64,000 nt of DNA from Rhodococcus oxybenzonivorans (GCF_003130705.1 NZ_CP021355.1:744001-808000), one strand, 5' to 3'; counted from the first letter of the stretch, positions 16,632 through 24,818 are shown. Made by a program: numbers and translations. Notes: generated by a model from the sequence alone, not told the origin.

Positions 16632-17954
16632 TTACGCAGTAGCGGCGCTGATCTTGGCGGACGTCAGTTCACCTGCGATGCCGTCGAAGACAAGTGTCGA
16701 AAACTGGATCGCGAGTTGTTCAGGGTTCAGGTCTCCATCAGCGCTGTACCACTCGACTGTCCAGTTGAGAGCGCCTGTCATCAACATGGTGACAACCATG
16801 GGGTCGAGGTCGTCACGGACCTCGCCTGCGGTGATCGCTTCGTTCAGGAGTCCACGCCAGTAGTCCAGGTAGGCCCGCTGGTTAGCGACGGTCTGTTCAC
16901 GCACCACGTCGGAGATCTGTCCGAGGATTCGGACTAGCGCTGACGTGTACATGCTGCTCCGAAGTACCGAGAGTAGGTGGGCGGTAAGAACTGTGGAGAA
17001 CCTTTCGAGCGCTGAAGCGGTCGCTGGCAGCGCATTGACACTCGTGCGGGCAAGATCGTCGGTCCGTTTCCAGGCGGCGAGCAGCAATTCGCGGACGAGG
17101 TGCTCACGGGAGTCGAAGTAGTAGTACATGCTCCCGGTCTGAATGCCCGCCGCCGCCGCGACATCCGCCAGACGTGTCCCGGCATAGCCGTTCTGGCGGA
17201 ACACTTTTGCGGCACCGTCCAGTATCCGTTTCGCACCGTCTGCCATGTCGTCCTGGCGCTCCGCGCTCAGGAGTACGGTCGACTCCGCGGATTTGACGGC
17301 CTCTAGTTCGCCGTCCAATGGCCGGAGTCCGCTCGATTTCGTGATGGCGAGACCTTCGAGGAACAAGGACTCGAATTGCTGCTTGAACGCTGCTGCAGAC
17401 AGGCCGTCTCGGCGCGGTCGAAACCAGTCGGGGACGGAGTTCATCGCGCCGAGCAGGAGCATGCGCAGTACTGAACTGTCGAGGTCGGTCCGGATTTCGC
17501 CCGACTCGTGAGCGTCGTTGACCAGTCCGCGCCAGAATAGGCCGTACTCGCGTTGCTCATGGAGACGACGCTTACGGATCTCCTCGGGCACCTGTCCGAT
17601 GATCCTGATCGTCGCTGCCGTGTAGTCGCCGCTCTCGAGCGTGGAGTCCAGATGAGCGTCGATCGCTTCCCGTAGGCGATCGAGGCAAGAAGCGTCATCG
17701 GAGAGGGCCGCGACGCGACGTCTGACGTAGCCACTCGTGCGTTCTTGGCCGACTCTGAGGACCTCCTCGACCAGTTCTTCACGTGAGGGGAAGTGGTAGT
17801 ACAGACTCCCGGCCTGTGTGTCTGCCGCGGCGGCCACGTCGGACAATCGCGTACCCGCGTACCCCTTTGTGCGGAAGGTGTGTGCTGCAGAGTCTAGGAT
17901 CCGTGCCCGCGTGGCCATGGCCTTCTTGCCTGGCCGGGTTCGTCCACCACTCAT
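16632..17954 (-). CDS. Tandem TetR regulator: two complete TetR units in one chain
   Basis: A 440-residue protein holding two full TetR/AcrR repressors head to tail. The first DNA-binding domain is at about residues 12-60 (ARILDSAAHTFRTKGYAG, SLYYHFPSREELV) with a ligand domain to about 215. A linker of about 30 residues follows, then the second DNA-binding domain at about 240-290 (RILDGAAKVFRQNGYAG, SMYYYFDSREHLV) and a second ligand domain to the end. The two halves are clearly paralogous. A single chain could act as a covalent dimer or bind two ligands. ATG 17954 has GGGAGGG upstream; an open extension to 18065 lacks one. It is divergent from the CoA-transferase operon and lies near two GATTAG/CTAATC palindromes, its likely operators. 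Confidence 0.9.
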   Translation of the reverse strand: MSGGRTRPGKKAMATRARILDSAAHTFRTKGYAGTRLSDVAAAADTQAGSLYYHFPSREELVEEVLRVGQERTSGYVRRRVAALSDDASCLDRLREAIDAHLDSTLESGDYTAATIRIIGQVPEEIRKRRLHEQREYGLFWRGLVNDAHESGEIRTDLDSSVLRMLLLGAMNSVPDWFRPRRDGLSAAAFKQQFESLFLEGLAITKSSGLRPLDGELEAVKSAESTVLLSAERQDDMADGAKRILDGAAKVFRQNGYAGTRLADVAAAAGIQTGSMYYYFDSREHLVRELLLAAWKRTDDLARTSVNALPATASALERFSTVLTAHLLSVLRSSMYTSALVRILGQISDVVREQTVANQRAYLDYWRGLLNEAITAGEVRDDLDPMVVTMLMTGALNWTVEWYSADGDLNPEQLAIQFSTLVFDGIAGELTSAKISAATA

Positions 17955-18010
17955 GATTCCCTCCCCATCGCTCTCTTGATGCTGTGGCGACGGACTCCGC
18001 GCCTCGCATT

Positions 18011-18027
18011 GAATCTGTATTGGATTC
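18011..18027. promoter_or_regulatory. Possible autoregulatory site of tandem TetR
   Basis: GAATC (18011-18015) and GATTC (18023-18027) form an inverted repeat with a 7-base spacer, 57 bases upstream of the regulator start. It is short and imperfectly related to the GATTAG motif, so this is a weak call. Confidence 0.25.
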
Positions 18028-18075
18028 GACCAGCATACCGACTCCGTTGAGTAAGTGGGCGTCACCTGACCAGGC

Positions 18076-18116
18076 GGACTGTCATGTGGTGCGGCATGTG
18101 TACATGCCGACAGTCC
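18076..18116. repeat. Nested inverted repeat in divergent promoter region
   Basis: GGACTGT (18076-18082) pairs with ACAGTCC (18110-18116), and CGGCATG (18092-18098) pairs with CATGCCG (18103-18109) around a TGTA loop. The 9 unpaired bases on the left make it an asymmetric hairpin. No T-run follows, so it is not a typical terminator. It may be a second protein-binding site or an attenuator in the regulator/transferase intergenic region. Confidence 0.5.
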
Positions 18117-18213
18117 ATGTAAACCACGGTAGCGGGCCCATGCTGCGAGGTCGTCGGATCCGGGTCGCCGAGCCTCGCATTCGAAGCCTTGACCCTGCAG
18201 CGGTTCGTCATTA

Positions 18214-18236
18214 GATTAGAGCCTAATCTGGATTAG
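18214..18236. promoter_or_regulatory. Overlapping TetR-type operators before CoA-transferase operon
   Basis: GATTAGAGCCTAATC (18214-18228) has the same perfect arms and 3-base spacer as the site at 15385. Its right arm is shared with a second palindrome, CTAATC-TG-GATTAG (18223-18236). The pair ends 57 bases before the CoA-transferase start. Overlapping sites would fit a regulator with four DNA-reading heads per dimer, such as the adjacent tandem TetR; that is inference. Confidence 0.6.
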
Positions 18237-18293
18237 GTTAGAATTCTGCTATCGTCCGTCCCTTCCCTCAGTTGAGGAGCTCTGGAGAAAAGT

Positions 18294-19532
18294 ATGATCA
18301 GGCTCTTGGAGGGCATACGTGTCCTCGAATGCGCATTGCTTCCCACTGGCGACCAGACGAGCCGGTTGCTCGGCGATCTGGGAGCAGACGTAATCAAGAT
18401 AGAACGACCCGGTACGGGCGATTACCTGCGCGAACTGGGAGATCGCATCACGCCGCAGAACAGCGTCTTCCATCTGTTGTGTAACCGCAATAAGCGCAGC
18501 GTCGAGCTCGACCTCCGTAGTGACGAGGGTCGAAAGATCTTCTTCGAACTGCTTCGGACCGCTGACGTCTTCGTCGATGGATTTGCCGGCGATGCGTGTG
18601 ACAAGCTCGGTATCGGGTACGCGGAGCAAAGGGCCGCCAAGCCGGACATTATCTACACCCAAGCAAGCGGTTTCGGTGCGCGCGGTGACTACAGCCAGAT
18701 TCCCGTGCACGGCTACATGATGGGTGCTGTCGCCGGGCAATCGCAGTACGATGTGTCCGACGAAGGTATGGTGACTGAGGTTGTGGCGCCTGAGGGCGTG
18801 TATTTCTCCGGCTCGATCGACGGTCCGCTTTCTACCGCACTCTACGCGGCACTGACCACAGTCGCGGCAGTGCGTCACCGAGACAAAACCGGTGAGGGCG
18901 CATATATCGACGCGGCCGGAGCCGATGCGGTGCTCGCAAACCAGAGCCTGGATGCAGTCATGGCGTGGAACTACGACCAGATTACCGACCGCCGGAATCC
19001 GCCCCCGCCCGTCGGCCTCGACCCGCGGAGGCGACCGAAGTACACGTACTACCAGACCAAGGACGGTAAGGCGGTTCTGCTGGCCGCGATCGAGCACAAG
19101 TTCTGGGACAATTTCTGCTCCGCGGTCGGACGCCAAGATCTGATCGATGTCAAGAACACCACCTTCGCAGTCGACTTCGCCGACGGTGGCCGAGCGGATC
19201 TGTTCGACGAGCTCGCGCCGATCTTCCGCTCCAAGACAGTTGCCGAGTGGATGGACATCGCGCGCGAGCACGACATTCCGCTGTGCCCGGCCAACTCCAA
19301 GAATGACACGTTGGCCGACCCGCATCTGCGAGCTCGCGAGATTGTGCACGAGTCGGTCCATCCGGTGGCCGGACCGTACCGGAGTACCGGATGGCCGGCG
19401 CCGGTCTCGGGTCAGCCCTTCGACATCGGACAGCCGGCGCCAGCCCTCGGTGAGCACACCGACAGTGTGCTGGAGCAGCTCGGCTACAGCGAAGAGGACA
19501 TCAGTGCACTGCGTAAGCGCGGAGTGATCTGA
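18294..19532 (+). CDS. Class III CoA-transferase (CaiB/BaiF family)
   Basis: A 412-residue family III CoA-transferase, which moves CoA from a donor thioester to a free acid through an aspartyl-CoA intermediate. The N-terminus LLEGIRVLECALLPTGDQTS, GADVIKIERPGTGDYLREL, NRNKRSVELDLRS and ASGFGARGDY are typical. Asp176 in SGSIDGPLST is placed like the catalytic Asp of formyl-CoA transferase. The C-terminal LGEHTDSVLEQLGYS is also family-typical. It opens the 18294-24791 plus operon, next to the divergent tandem TetR and its palindromes, so it may load or recycle CoA on the pathway acid. The close relative 2-methylacyl-CoA racemase is the main alternative. Confidence 0.9.
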   Translation: MIRLLEGIRVLECALLPTGDQTSRLLGDLGADVIKIERPGTGDYLRELGDRITPQNSVFHLLCNRNKRSVELDLRSDEGRKIFFELLRTADVFVDGFAGDACDKLGIGYAEQRAAKPDIIYTQASGFGARGDYSQIPVHGYMMGAVAGQSQYDVSDEGMVTEVVAPEGVYFSGSIDGPLSTALYAALTTVAAVRHRDKTGEGAYIDAAGADAVLANQSLDAVMAWNYDQITDRRNPPPPVGLDPRRRPKYTYYQTKDGKAVLLAAIEHKFWDNFCSAVGRQDLIDVKNTTFAVDFADGGRADLFDELAPIFRSKTVAEWMDIAREHDIPLCPANSKNDTLADPHLRAREIVHESVHPVAGPYRSTGWPAPVSGQPFDIGQPAPALGEHTDSVLEQLGYSEEDISALRKRGVI

Positions 19533-19569
19533 TGACCGGCTCGAGTAGCTCCACCTGGGCGGCTCGCTG

Positions 19570-20718
19570 ATGAAACGTACAATTTTCGATGCCGAGCACG
19601 AGATGTTCCGCGAAAGCTTCCGCCAATTCCTGGACAAAGAGGTGGTTCCTTACCACCTGCAGTGGGAACGCGACGGCATAGTCCCTCGTGAACTGTTTTA
19701 CGCGGCAGGAAAGCTCGGATTCCTCGGGATGGACGTGCCGACACAGTACGGCGGCGGCGGGGAACCGGACTTCCGCTACAACTACGTGATCCACGAGGAA
19801 GTGCAGGCCGCGGGGGTGAACGCCTCCGGCCTAGGCATGTCATTACACAATGACACAGGGATCGCCTATCTGCTGCACTGCGCAAACGAGGAGCAGCGCG
19901 AGCGATGGCTGCCCGGGGTCGTGACCGGCGACCTGATCACCGCGATCGCAATGACCGAGCCAGGGACCGGATCGGATCTGGGCGCGGTGCGAGCGACTGC
20001 GATTCGCGACGGCGAGCACTACGTCCTCAACGGGTCGAAGACGTTCATCACCAACGGAATCAACGCCGACATTGTCATTGTTGTCGCGAAAACGGATCCG
20101 TCCAAGCGAACCGGTGGTTTGAGCCTCATCGTCGTCGAGCGTTCTCAGGTCGGCTTCACCCGCGGCCGCCGGCTCGAGAAGATCGGAATGCATGCGCAGG
20201 ATACTGCAGAACTCTTCTTCGAGAACGCCCGTGTTCCGGCTGCGAACCTTCTCGGCGAGGAGGGAGCCGGATTCCACTATCTGACCCAGAATCTACCGCA
20301 GGAGCGCTTGGCGATCGCGACAATCAGCGTTGCCGCAGCACGTGCAGCTCTCGAGTTGACTCTCGAATATACGAAGGAACGCACGGCATTCGGACAGAAG
20401 GTCGGGTCATTCCAGAACAGCAGATTCTCGCTCGCCGAGATGCATTCCGAGATCCTCATCGCGACGACGTTCGTGGACAAGTGCGTGTTGGCTCACAATG
20501 CAGGCGAACTCAGTGCCGAGGAGGCTGCTGTTGCAAAGTGGTGGTGTAGCGATCTGCAAAACCGTGTCGTAGACAGATGCCTGCAGCTGCACGGTGGATA
20601 TGGATATATGAGCGAGTACCCGATCGCGCGGGCTTTCGTCGACGCCCGAGTGCAGCGTATCTATGGCGGTACGAACGAGATTATGAAAGAGATCATCGGT
20701 CGATCCCTCGGGGTGTGA
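19570..20718 (+). CDS. Acyl-CoA dehydrogenase, LCAD-like
   Basis: A 382-residue FAD flavoprotein catalysing alpha,beta-dehydrogenation of an acyl-CoA. It has MTEPGTGSDLGAV and VLNGSKTFITNG for FAD/substrate contacts, YTKERTAFGQKVGSFQN, LQLHGGYGYMSEYPIAR and IYGGTNEIMKEIIGRSLG. The usual Glu of the YEGT loop is Gly. A Glu in NLPQERLAIATI instead matches the base of long-chain and isovaleryl-CoA dehydrogenases, which act on longer or branched acyl groups. It is second in the operon, 37 bases after the CoA-transferase, and is followed by HMG-CoA lyase. Confidence 0.92.
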   Translation: MKRTIFDAEHEMFRESFRQFLDKEVVPYHLQWERDGIVPRELFYAAGKLGFLGMDVPTQYGGGGEPDFRYNYVIHEEVQAAGVNASGLGMSLHNDTGIAYLLHCANEEQRERWLPGVVTGDLITAIAMTEPGTGSDLGAVRATAIRDGEHYVLNGSKTFITNGINADIVIVVAKTDPSKRTGGLSLIVVERSQVGFTRGRRLEKIGMHAQDTAELFFENARVPAANLLGEEGAGFHYLTQNLPQERLAIATISVAAARAALELTLEYTKERTAFGQKVGSFQNSRFSLAEMHSEILIATTFVDKCVLAHNAGELSAEEAAVAKWWCSDLQNRVVDRCLQLHGGYGYMSEYPIARAFVDARVQRIYGGTNEIMKEIIGRSLGV

Positions 20719-20775
20719 CGTTGATGGATGCGGGCACATCGGCGATTCGAAGCCGTTGAGAGAGTGGAGACGAAC

Positions 20776-21768
20776 ATGGTGATGCACACCCCGACCCAGG
20801 TTCCGGCAGCGGGTCTGCCGAACGCGGTCGCTATCTACGAAGTTGGCCCCAGAGACGGGTTGCAAAACGAAAAGGAGACGATCCCGACATCGGTCAAGAT
20901 CGAGTTCATCGAGCGGCTCGCCGGAGCGGGCCTGAACACGATTGAAGCCGCTGGGTTCGTACACCCGGGGCGGGTCCCACAACTGGCCGATGCCGAGGCC
21001 GTCCTCGACGGTCTCGACTTGGGTTCGGATCTGCGGTACCCCGTCCTCGTACCCACCGTCAGCGGGCTGAAACGTGCACTCGGTCGGGGGGTGGGTGATA
21101 TCGCGATCTTCGGTAGCGCCACCGAGACCTTCTCTCAGCGCAACCTCGGCCGCAGCATCGATGAGTCGATCGAAATGTTCGCACCAGTAGTTGCGATGGC
21201 GCGGGAGGAGGGTGTCCGTGTTCGTGGTTACGTCTCAATGTGCTGCGGAGACCCGTGGGAAGGCGAGGTGCCGATCGACAATGTGGTCGCCCTCGCCGGT
21301 CGGATGATGGCACTCGGCTGCACTCAACTGGCACTCGGCGACACCATCGGAGTAGGTACGCCGGGGCATGTTACCGAGCTGATTGGTGCGTTGGTCGACT
21401 CGGGAATCGGTATCGAGGCCATCGCCGTGCACTTCCATGACACATACGGGCAGGCATTGGCAAATGTGCTGGCGGCCCTCCACTGTGGAGTTCGCACGAT
21501 CGACAGCTCGGCCGGTGGACTCGGGGGGTGCCCTTTCGCGGAGAGTTCAGCAGGAAACCTCGCGACGGAGGACCTCGTGTGGATGCTGCACGGTCTGGGT
21601 ATCGAGACCGGTGTAGATCTTCACGCGCTAGTCTCGACGAGCCTGTGGATGGCTGAACACCTCGGCCGCCCCAGTGTCTCACGCACAGTTCAAGCCCTCG
21701 CAGGCTACTCGTGTCCACCCCTGGGACAGGACGATGCCGGTGTAAGCCTCCTCGAGGTGCAGCGATGA
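20776..21768 (+). CDS. Hydroxymethylglutaryl-CoA lyase
   Basis: A 330-residue TIM-barrel aldol lyase of the HMG-CoA lyase family that cuts (S)-HMG-CoA, or a longer 3-hydroxy-3-methyl thioester, into acetyl-CoA and a keto acid. It has YEVGPRDGLQNEK with catalytic Arg-Asp, EAAGFVHPGRVPQL, GDTIGVGTP, metal His pair in HFHDTYGQALANV, and the mobile catalytic Cys in GLGGCPFAESSAGN. The start ATG 20776 has GGAGA before it; an open extension to 20728 lacks one. Its presence among branched-chain acyl-CoA dehydrogenases suggests the pathway meets a tertiary 3-hydroxyacyl-CoA, as in leucine or acyclic terpene breakdown. The 3' end overlaps the next start (ATGA). Confidence 0.92.
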   Translation: MVMHTPTQVPAAGLPNAVAIYEVGPRDGLQNEKETIPTSVKIEFIERLAGAGLNTIEAAGFVHPGRVPQLADAEAVLDGLDLGSDLRYPVLVPTVSGLKRALGRGVGDIAIFGSATETFSQRNLGRSIDESIEMFAPVVAMAREEGVRVRGYVSMCCGDPWEGEVPIDNVVALAGRMMALGCTQLALGDTIGVGTPGHVTELIGALVDSGIGIEAIAVHFHDTYGQALANVLAALHCGVRTIDSSAGGLGGCPFAESSAGNLATEDLVWMLHGLGIETGVDLHALVSTSLWMAEHLGRPSVSRTVQALAGYSCPPLGQDDAGVSLLEVQR

Positions 21769-23027
21769 CCGATCTCGACGGATCTGTGGACACTCTGCGG
21801 GTCGAACTGCAGCAGTGGGTAGCGAAGAATGCGCCAAAGGGGCTGCGGGAGTTGATCGATTGGAGACTCCGAGCTGACCTCCCCGGGTCGGCGGGCAGTC
21901 TGCAGGGCGAAGAGGAACTCGCTCGAGCACAGGAAGACCCACTGTTCAAAGAGTGGGAACAGCGCTGTCTGGAAGCTCGTCTGGTTTGTCCGGCGTGGCC
22001 GGAGGAGTACGGCGGTCGTGGTTGGAAAGCGCCGCAGATGACCGCGTTGGACGAGGTTTTTTACCAGGCGGGACTACCTCGGGTCGATCGGGTTCAGGGC
22101 GAGTCGATGGTTGGACCATCGATCATCCTGCACGGAACGGACGAGCAGAAGGACTACTACCTGCCTCGGATCATCTCCGGCGAGCACCGATACTGCCAGG
22201 GTTTCTCCGAGCCGGGTTCGGGATCGGACCTTGCGTCGGCAAAGACCCGCGGCGTAGTGAATGACGACTCTGTGACGATCACCGGTCAGAAGGTATGGAC
22301 CTCTCGTTTCGCCATCGCCAATATGATCTTCGTCCTGTGCAGGACAGATCCCAGCGCGACGAAGCACCGAGGGCTGTCCTACGTGATCACAGAATTCACA
22401 CCCGGATCGAACGGCATCGAAGTCCGCCCCATTCGCCAGATCACCGGTGCCGAGGAGTTCGCCGAAGTTTTCTTCGACGGGACAGTGGCGCCACTCTCGG
22501 GCGTAATCGGCGGATTGGGCAAAGGCTGGCAAGTCGTGCAATCCACCCTCGGATTCGAGCGGGCGGCCGCTGGGCGCGCGACGACGATGCTGCTCCAGGC
22601 GCGCGAGCGGGAACTTGAGCAGTTGGTGCAACTCGCGCGGAGCAACGGTAGGCACAAAGACCCAACGGTGCGTCGAGAACTCGCGTGGGCGAAAACACAG
22701 GTGACGATCTTGCGCAGCAGCTGGATGCGGACTGTCGCAGAAGTCGCCGCCGGAAGAAATCCGGGTCGGCAGATGTCGACCTGGAAGCTCGGATGGAGCG
22801 AATATCACCTCCGTCTAGGCGCGATCGCTCTTGAGATCGCAGGCACTGCAGCCCTCGTTCGACCGGACGACCCCGGCTATGCCGTCGACGCCTGGCAGGA
22901 CGTCTTTTTGGCCGCGCACTCAGGGACGATTTATGCAGGTACGAGTGAAGTCCAGCGCAACATCATCGGTGAAAATACACTTGGGCTTCCGCGTGAGCCT
23001 CGAGTGCAGGACGGGGCGCGGAGCTGA
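21765..23027 (+). CDS. Acyl-CoA dehydrogenase (mycobacterial FadE type)
   Basis: A 420-residue acyl-CoA dehydrogenase. QGFSEPGSGSDLASAKT and TITGQKVWTSRFA bind FAD and substrate, FEVFFDGT-like VFFDGTVAP precedes the C-terminal helical bundle, and YAGTSEVQRNIIGENTLGLP ends it. The YAGT loop has Ala where medium-chain enzymes have the Glu base. Proteins of this length are usual in actinobacterial steroid-type beta-oxidation, sometimes as one half of a heteromer. The start ATG 21765 overlaps the lyase stop, and its own stop overlaps the next start by one base (TGATG), so it is tightly coupled. Confidence 0.9.
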   Translation: MTDLDGSVDTLRVELQQWVAKNAPKGLRELIDWRLRADLPGSAGSLQGEEELARAQEDPLFKEWEQRCLEARLVCPAWPEEYGGRGWKAPQMTALDEVFYQAGLPRVDRVQGESMVGPSIILHGTDEQKDYYLPRIISGEHRYCQGFSEPGSGSDLASAKTRGVVNDDSVTITGQKVWTSRFAIANMIFVLCRTDPSATKHRGLSYVITEFTPGSNGIEVRPIRQITGAEEFAEVFFDGTVAPLSGVIGGLGKGWQVVQSTLGFERAAAGRATTMLLQARERELEQLVQLARSNGRHKDPTVRRELAWAKTQVTILRSSWMRTVAEVAAGRNPGRQMSTWKLGWSEYHLRLGAIALEIAGTAALVRPDDPGYAVDAWQDVFLAAHSGTIYAGTSEVQRNIIGENTLGLPREPRVQDGARS

Positions 23028-23560
23028 TGTCTGCGGAGAATGAGCGAAGCGAAGCGAAGACAGTCGTAGCCGATCAGTCCGAGGGCGGATTCAGCTTTCC
23101 CATTGAGGCCGGCCACATCATGATGTTCGCTCGTGCCTTGGGTGATGACAACCCTGTCTATTACGACGAGAGCGACGAGGAAACTCGCCGTCGTGGCGGA
23201 ATCACGGCACCACCGACATTTGTTGCGGCAGCAGCACAATTCGACCCGGACTGGCCCTACCGTCCCCGGGTGGGGGTGGAGTGGAACGGCTCGGGGCGAG
23301 GCCCGGGGACGGCGCCGGTGTCTTCGGGTGGGGGAACAAGTCTTCATGCCGAGCAGCACTATGAATATCATGTGCCGCTCCGCCCCGGCGATGTGCTGCG
23401 TGTCGATCGGGAGTTGGGTGACTCGTGGGAGAAGGAAAGCCGGCGTGGGGGAATGTTGAAGTTCTCCGAGGAGGTCACCCGCTTCGTGAATCAGCGCGGC
23501 GAGCTCGCCGTCACGGCGCGACGGGTTCGCGTTGTTACCGAGCGCACCGTTGAGGAGTGA
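23027..23560 (+). CDS. FAS1-like dehydratase / MaoC N-terminal hot-dog subunit
   Basis: A 177-residue single hot-dog protein with HIMMFARALGDDNPVYYDES near residue 29 and LHAEQHYEYHVPLRPGDVL near 109. It lacks the D-x4-H catalytic pair of the full hydratase-2 motif. Such proteins form the non-catalytic half of heteromeric (R)-enoyl-CoA hydratases with a MaoC partner, as in ChsH1-ChsH2 of steroid degradation. The next gene supplies that partner 8 bases later. An equivalent pair occurs at 55869-56770. Confidence 0.85.
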   Translation: MSAENERSEAKTVVADQSEGGFSFPIEAGHIMMFARALGDDNPVYYDESDEETRRRGGITAPPTFVAAAAQFDPDWPYRPRVGVEWNGSGRGPGTAPVSSGGGTSLHAEQHYEYHVPLRPGDVLRVDRELGDSWEKESRRGGMLKFSEEVTRFVNQRGELAVTARRVRVVTERTVEE

Positions 23561-23568
23561 GGAACAGC

Positions 23569-23991
23569 ATGTCCACGAAAATTTCTGAGCTGTCCGTAGG
23601 TGACACGCGTGAATCGATTGTAGTACGGGATCTTTCGAGAACCCAGATTGTGATGTACGCCGGCGCGTCGGGAGACTTCAACCCGCTGCACAGCGATGAG
23701 GTCTACTCCGTTGAGGTTGCAGGGTATCCCACGGTGATCGCCCACGGTCAGCTGACCATGGGACTTGCCGCGAAACTCTTCACCGATTGGATTGTCGATG
23801 GCGAGTTGACCGGATTCGGTGTGCGCTTCCAGCGTCAGGTGTGGCCCGGCGACACGCTGACAGCTACCGCCACGATCACGGCGGTCAGTGACGACGAGGG
23901 TTGCAGGGTGGTCGATCTCGACCTGGTGACTGTCAACCAGGCCGGGCAACCCGTAGTCACGGGATATGCCCGGTTACGCGAGTACAACTAA
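23569..23991 (+). CDS. MaoC-type (R)-enoyl-CoA hydratase subunit
   Basis: A 140-residue hot-dog protein with the hydratase-2 motif YAGASGDFNPLHSDEVY, where Asp and His activate water. Also present are AHGQLTMGLAAKL and FQRQVWPGDTLTATATIT. It should hydrate 2-enoyl-CoA in complex with the upstream FAS1-like subunit. The start ATG 23569 is preferred over the in-frame codon 12 bases earlier because GAGTGAGGA sits before it. The operon continues with an SDR that would take the hydroxyacyl product. Confidence 0.88.
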   Translation: MSTKISELSVGDTRESIVVRDLSRTQIVMYAGASGDFNPLHSDEVYSVEVAGYPTVIAHGQLTMGLAAKLFTDWIVDGELTGFGVRFQRQVWPGDTLTATATITAVSDDEGCRVVDLDLVTVNQAGQPVVTGYARLREYN

Positions 23992-24023
23992 CAACGGCGG
24001 ATACGCCGAGGCGGAGGAACAGA

Positions 24024-24791
24024 GTGGACGACCTTGGAAAGATCGGATCCGGAGAGCGGACGGTACTCGTCGCCGGTGGTAGCGGCGGAATCGGATCTGC
24101 TATCTGTCGTGCGTTGGCCCGAGACGGCTACGACGTTGCATTGACCTACCGCCGAAACGCGGAGGCCGCTGAGCGCACCGCAGAAGCGGTGCGAGAGCAG
24201 GGAGCGAAGGCATGGGTGCATCAGGTCGATCTGACTGACGCGCAGAGTACCCGCGCCTTGGTGCGCGGTTTGCCGCGACTCGACGCGGTGGTGTACGCGG
24301 CAGGCCCTCAGATACCCATGCGCTACACCGCCCAGATCGAGCCCGAATTGTTTGCGGAACAGCTACAGCGGGATGCCGCGGCGTGCTTCAATCTTCTGCA
24401 TCCAGCGATCGAGCCTTTGCGAGCGAGCCGAGGCTCGGTGGTATGCCTGGTCACAACCGCATTGCTTCGCTACGCTACGCGGGATCTGTTGTCCGCAGCT
24501 CCCAAGGGTGCCGTAGAGCAGGTGGTGCGCGCGATCGCTGCAGAGGAAGGCAAGTACGGGGTTCGAGCGAATTGTGTCGGTGTCGGCGTCATTCAGGCCG
24601 GCCTCTTGGAAGATCTTATCGAGAGCGGCGAATACGACAAACGAGCACTCGAAGCGGCGACTCGCGCGACTCCGCTTCGGCGATTCGGATCCCCGGAAGA
24701 GTTGGCCGATGTGGTGGCATTCCTTGCGGGACCCCAGTCCACCTATGTCACGGGTCAGACCATACGGGTCGACGGCGGATACTCCGTCTAA
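24024..24791 (+). CDS. SDR-family protein lacking the catalytic tyrosine
   Basis: A 255-residue short-chain dehydrogenase fold starting at GTG 24024 (GGAGGA upstream). The cofactor loop VAGGSGGIGSAICRAL, VYAAGPQIP and the C-terminal GQTIRVDGGYSV are standard. Where the YxxxK signature should be it reads DLLSAAPKGAVEQVVRAIA: the Lys is kept but the Tyr is replaced. Normal hydride-transfer chemistry is therefore doubtful unless another residue substitutes. Several actinobacterial SDRs share an SAAPK variant, so this may be a distinct subfamily rather than damage. It is the last gene of the operon. Confidence 0.85.
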   Translation: MDDLGKIGSGERTVLVAGGSGGIGSAICRALARDGYDVALTYRRNAEAAERTAEAVREQGAKAWVHQVDLTDAQSTRALVRGLPRLDAVVYAAGPQIPMRYTAQIEPELFAEQLQRDAAACFNLLHPAIEPLRASRGSVVCLVTTALLRYATRDLLSAAPKGAVEQVVRAIAAEEGKYGVRANCVGVGVIQAGLLEDLIESGEYDKRALEAATRATPLRRFGSPEELADVVAFLAGPQSTYVTGQTIRVDGGYSV

Positions 24792-24796
24792 ACAAG

Positions 24797-24818
24797 CGGT
24801 CCGCGTGACGCGGGACCG
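24797..24818 (+). terminator. Possible transcript-end hairpin
   Basis: CGGTCCGCG (24797-24805) and CGCGGGACCG (24809-24818) pair around a TGA loop with one bulged G, 6 bases after the SDR stop. No T-tract follows, so this is a GC hairpin that may end or protect the operon transcript rather than a classical terminator. Confidence 0.35.

Noticed and set aside
15380..18236. KstR-type steroid operator
   Set aside because: The palindromes are GATTAG/CTAATC, not the AAC-GTT core of KstR or the CAAG-CTTG core of KstR2.
18249..19637. 462-codon open frame on the minus strand
   Set aside because: Antisense to the CoA-transferase gene, which carries conserved family segments.
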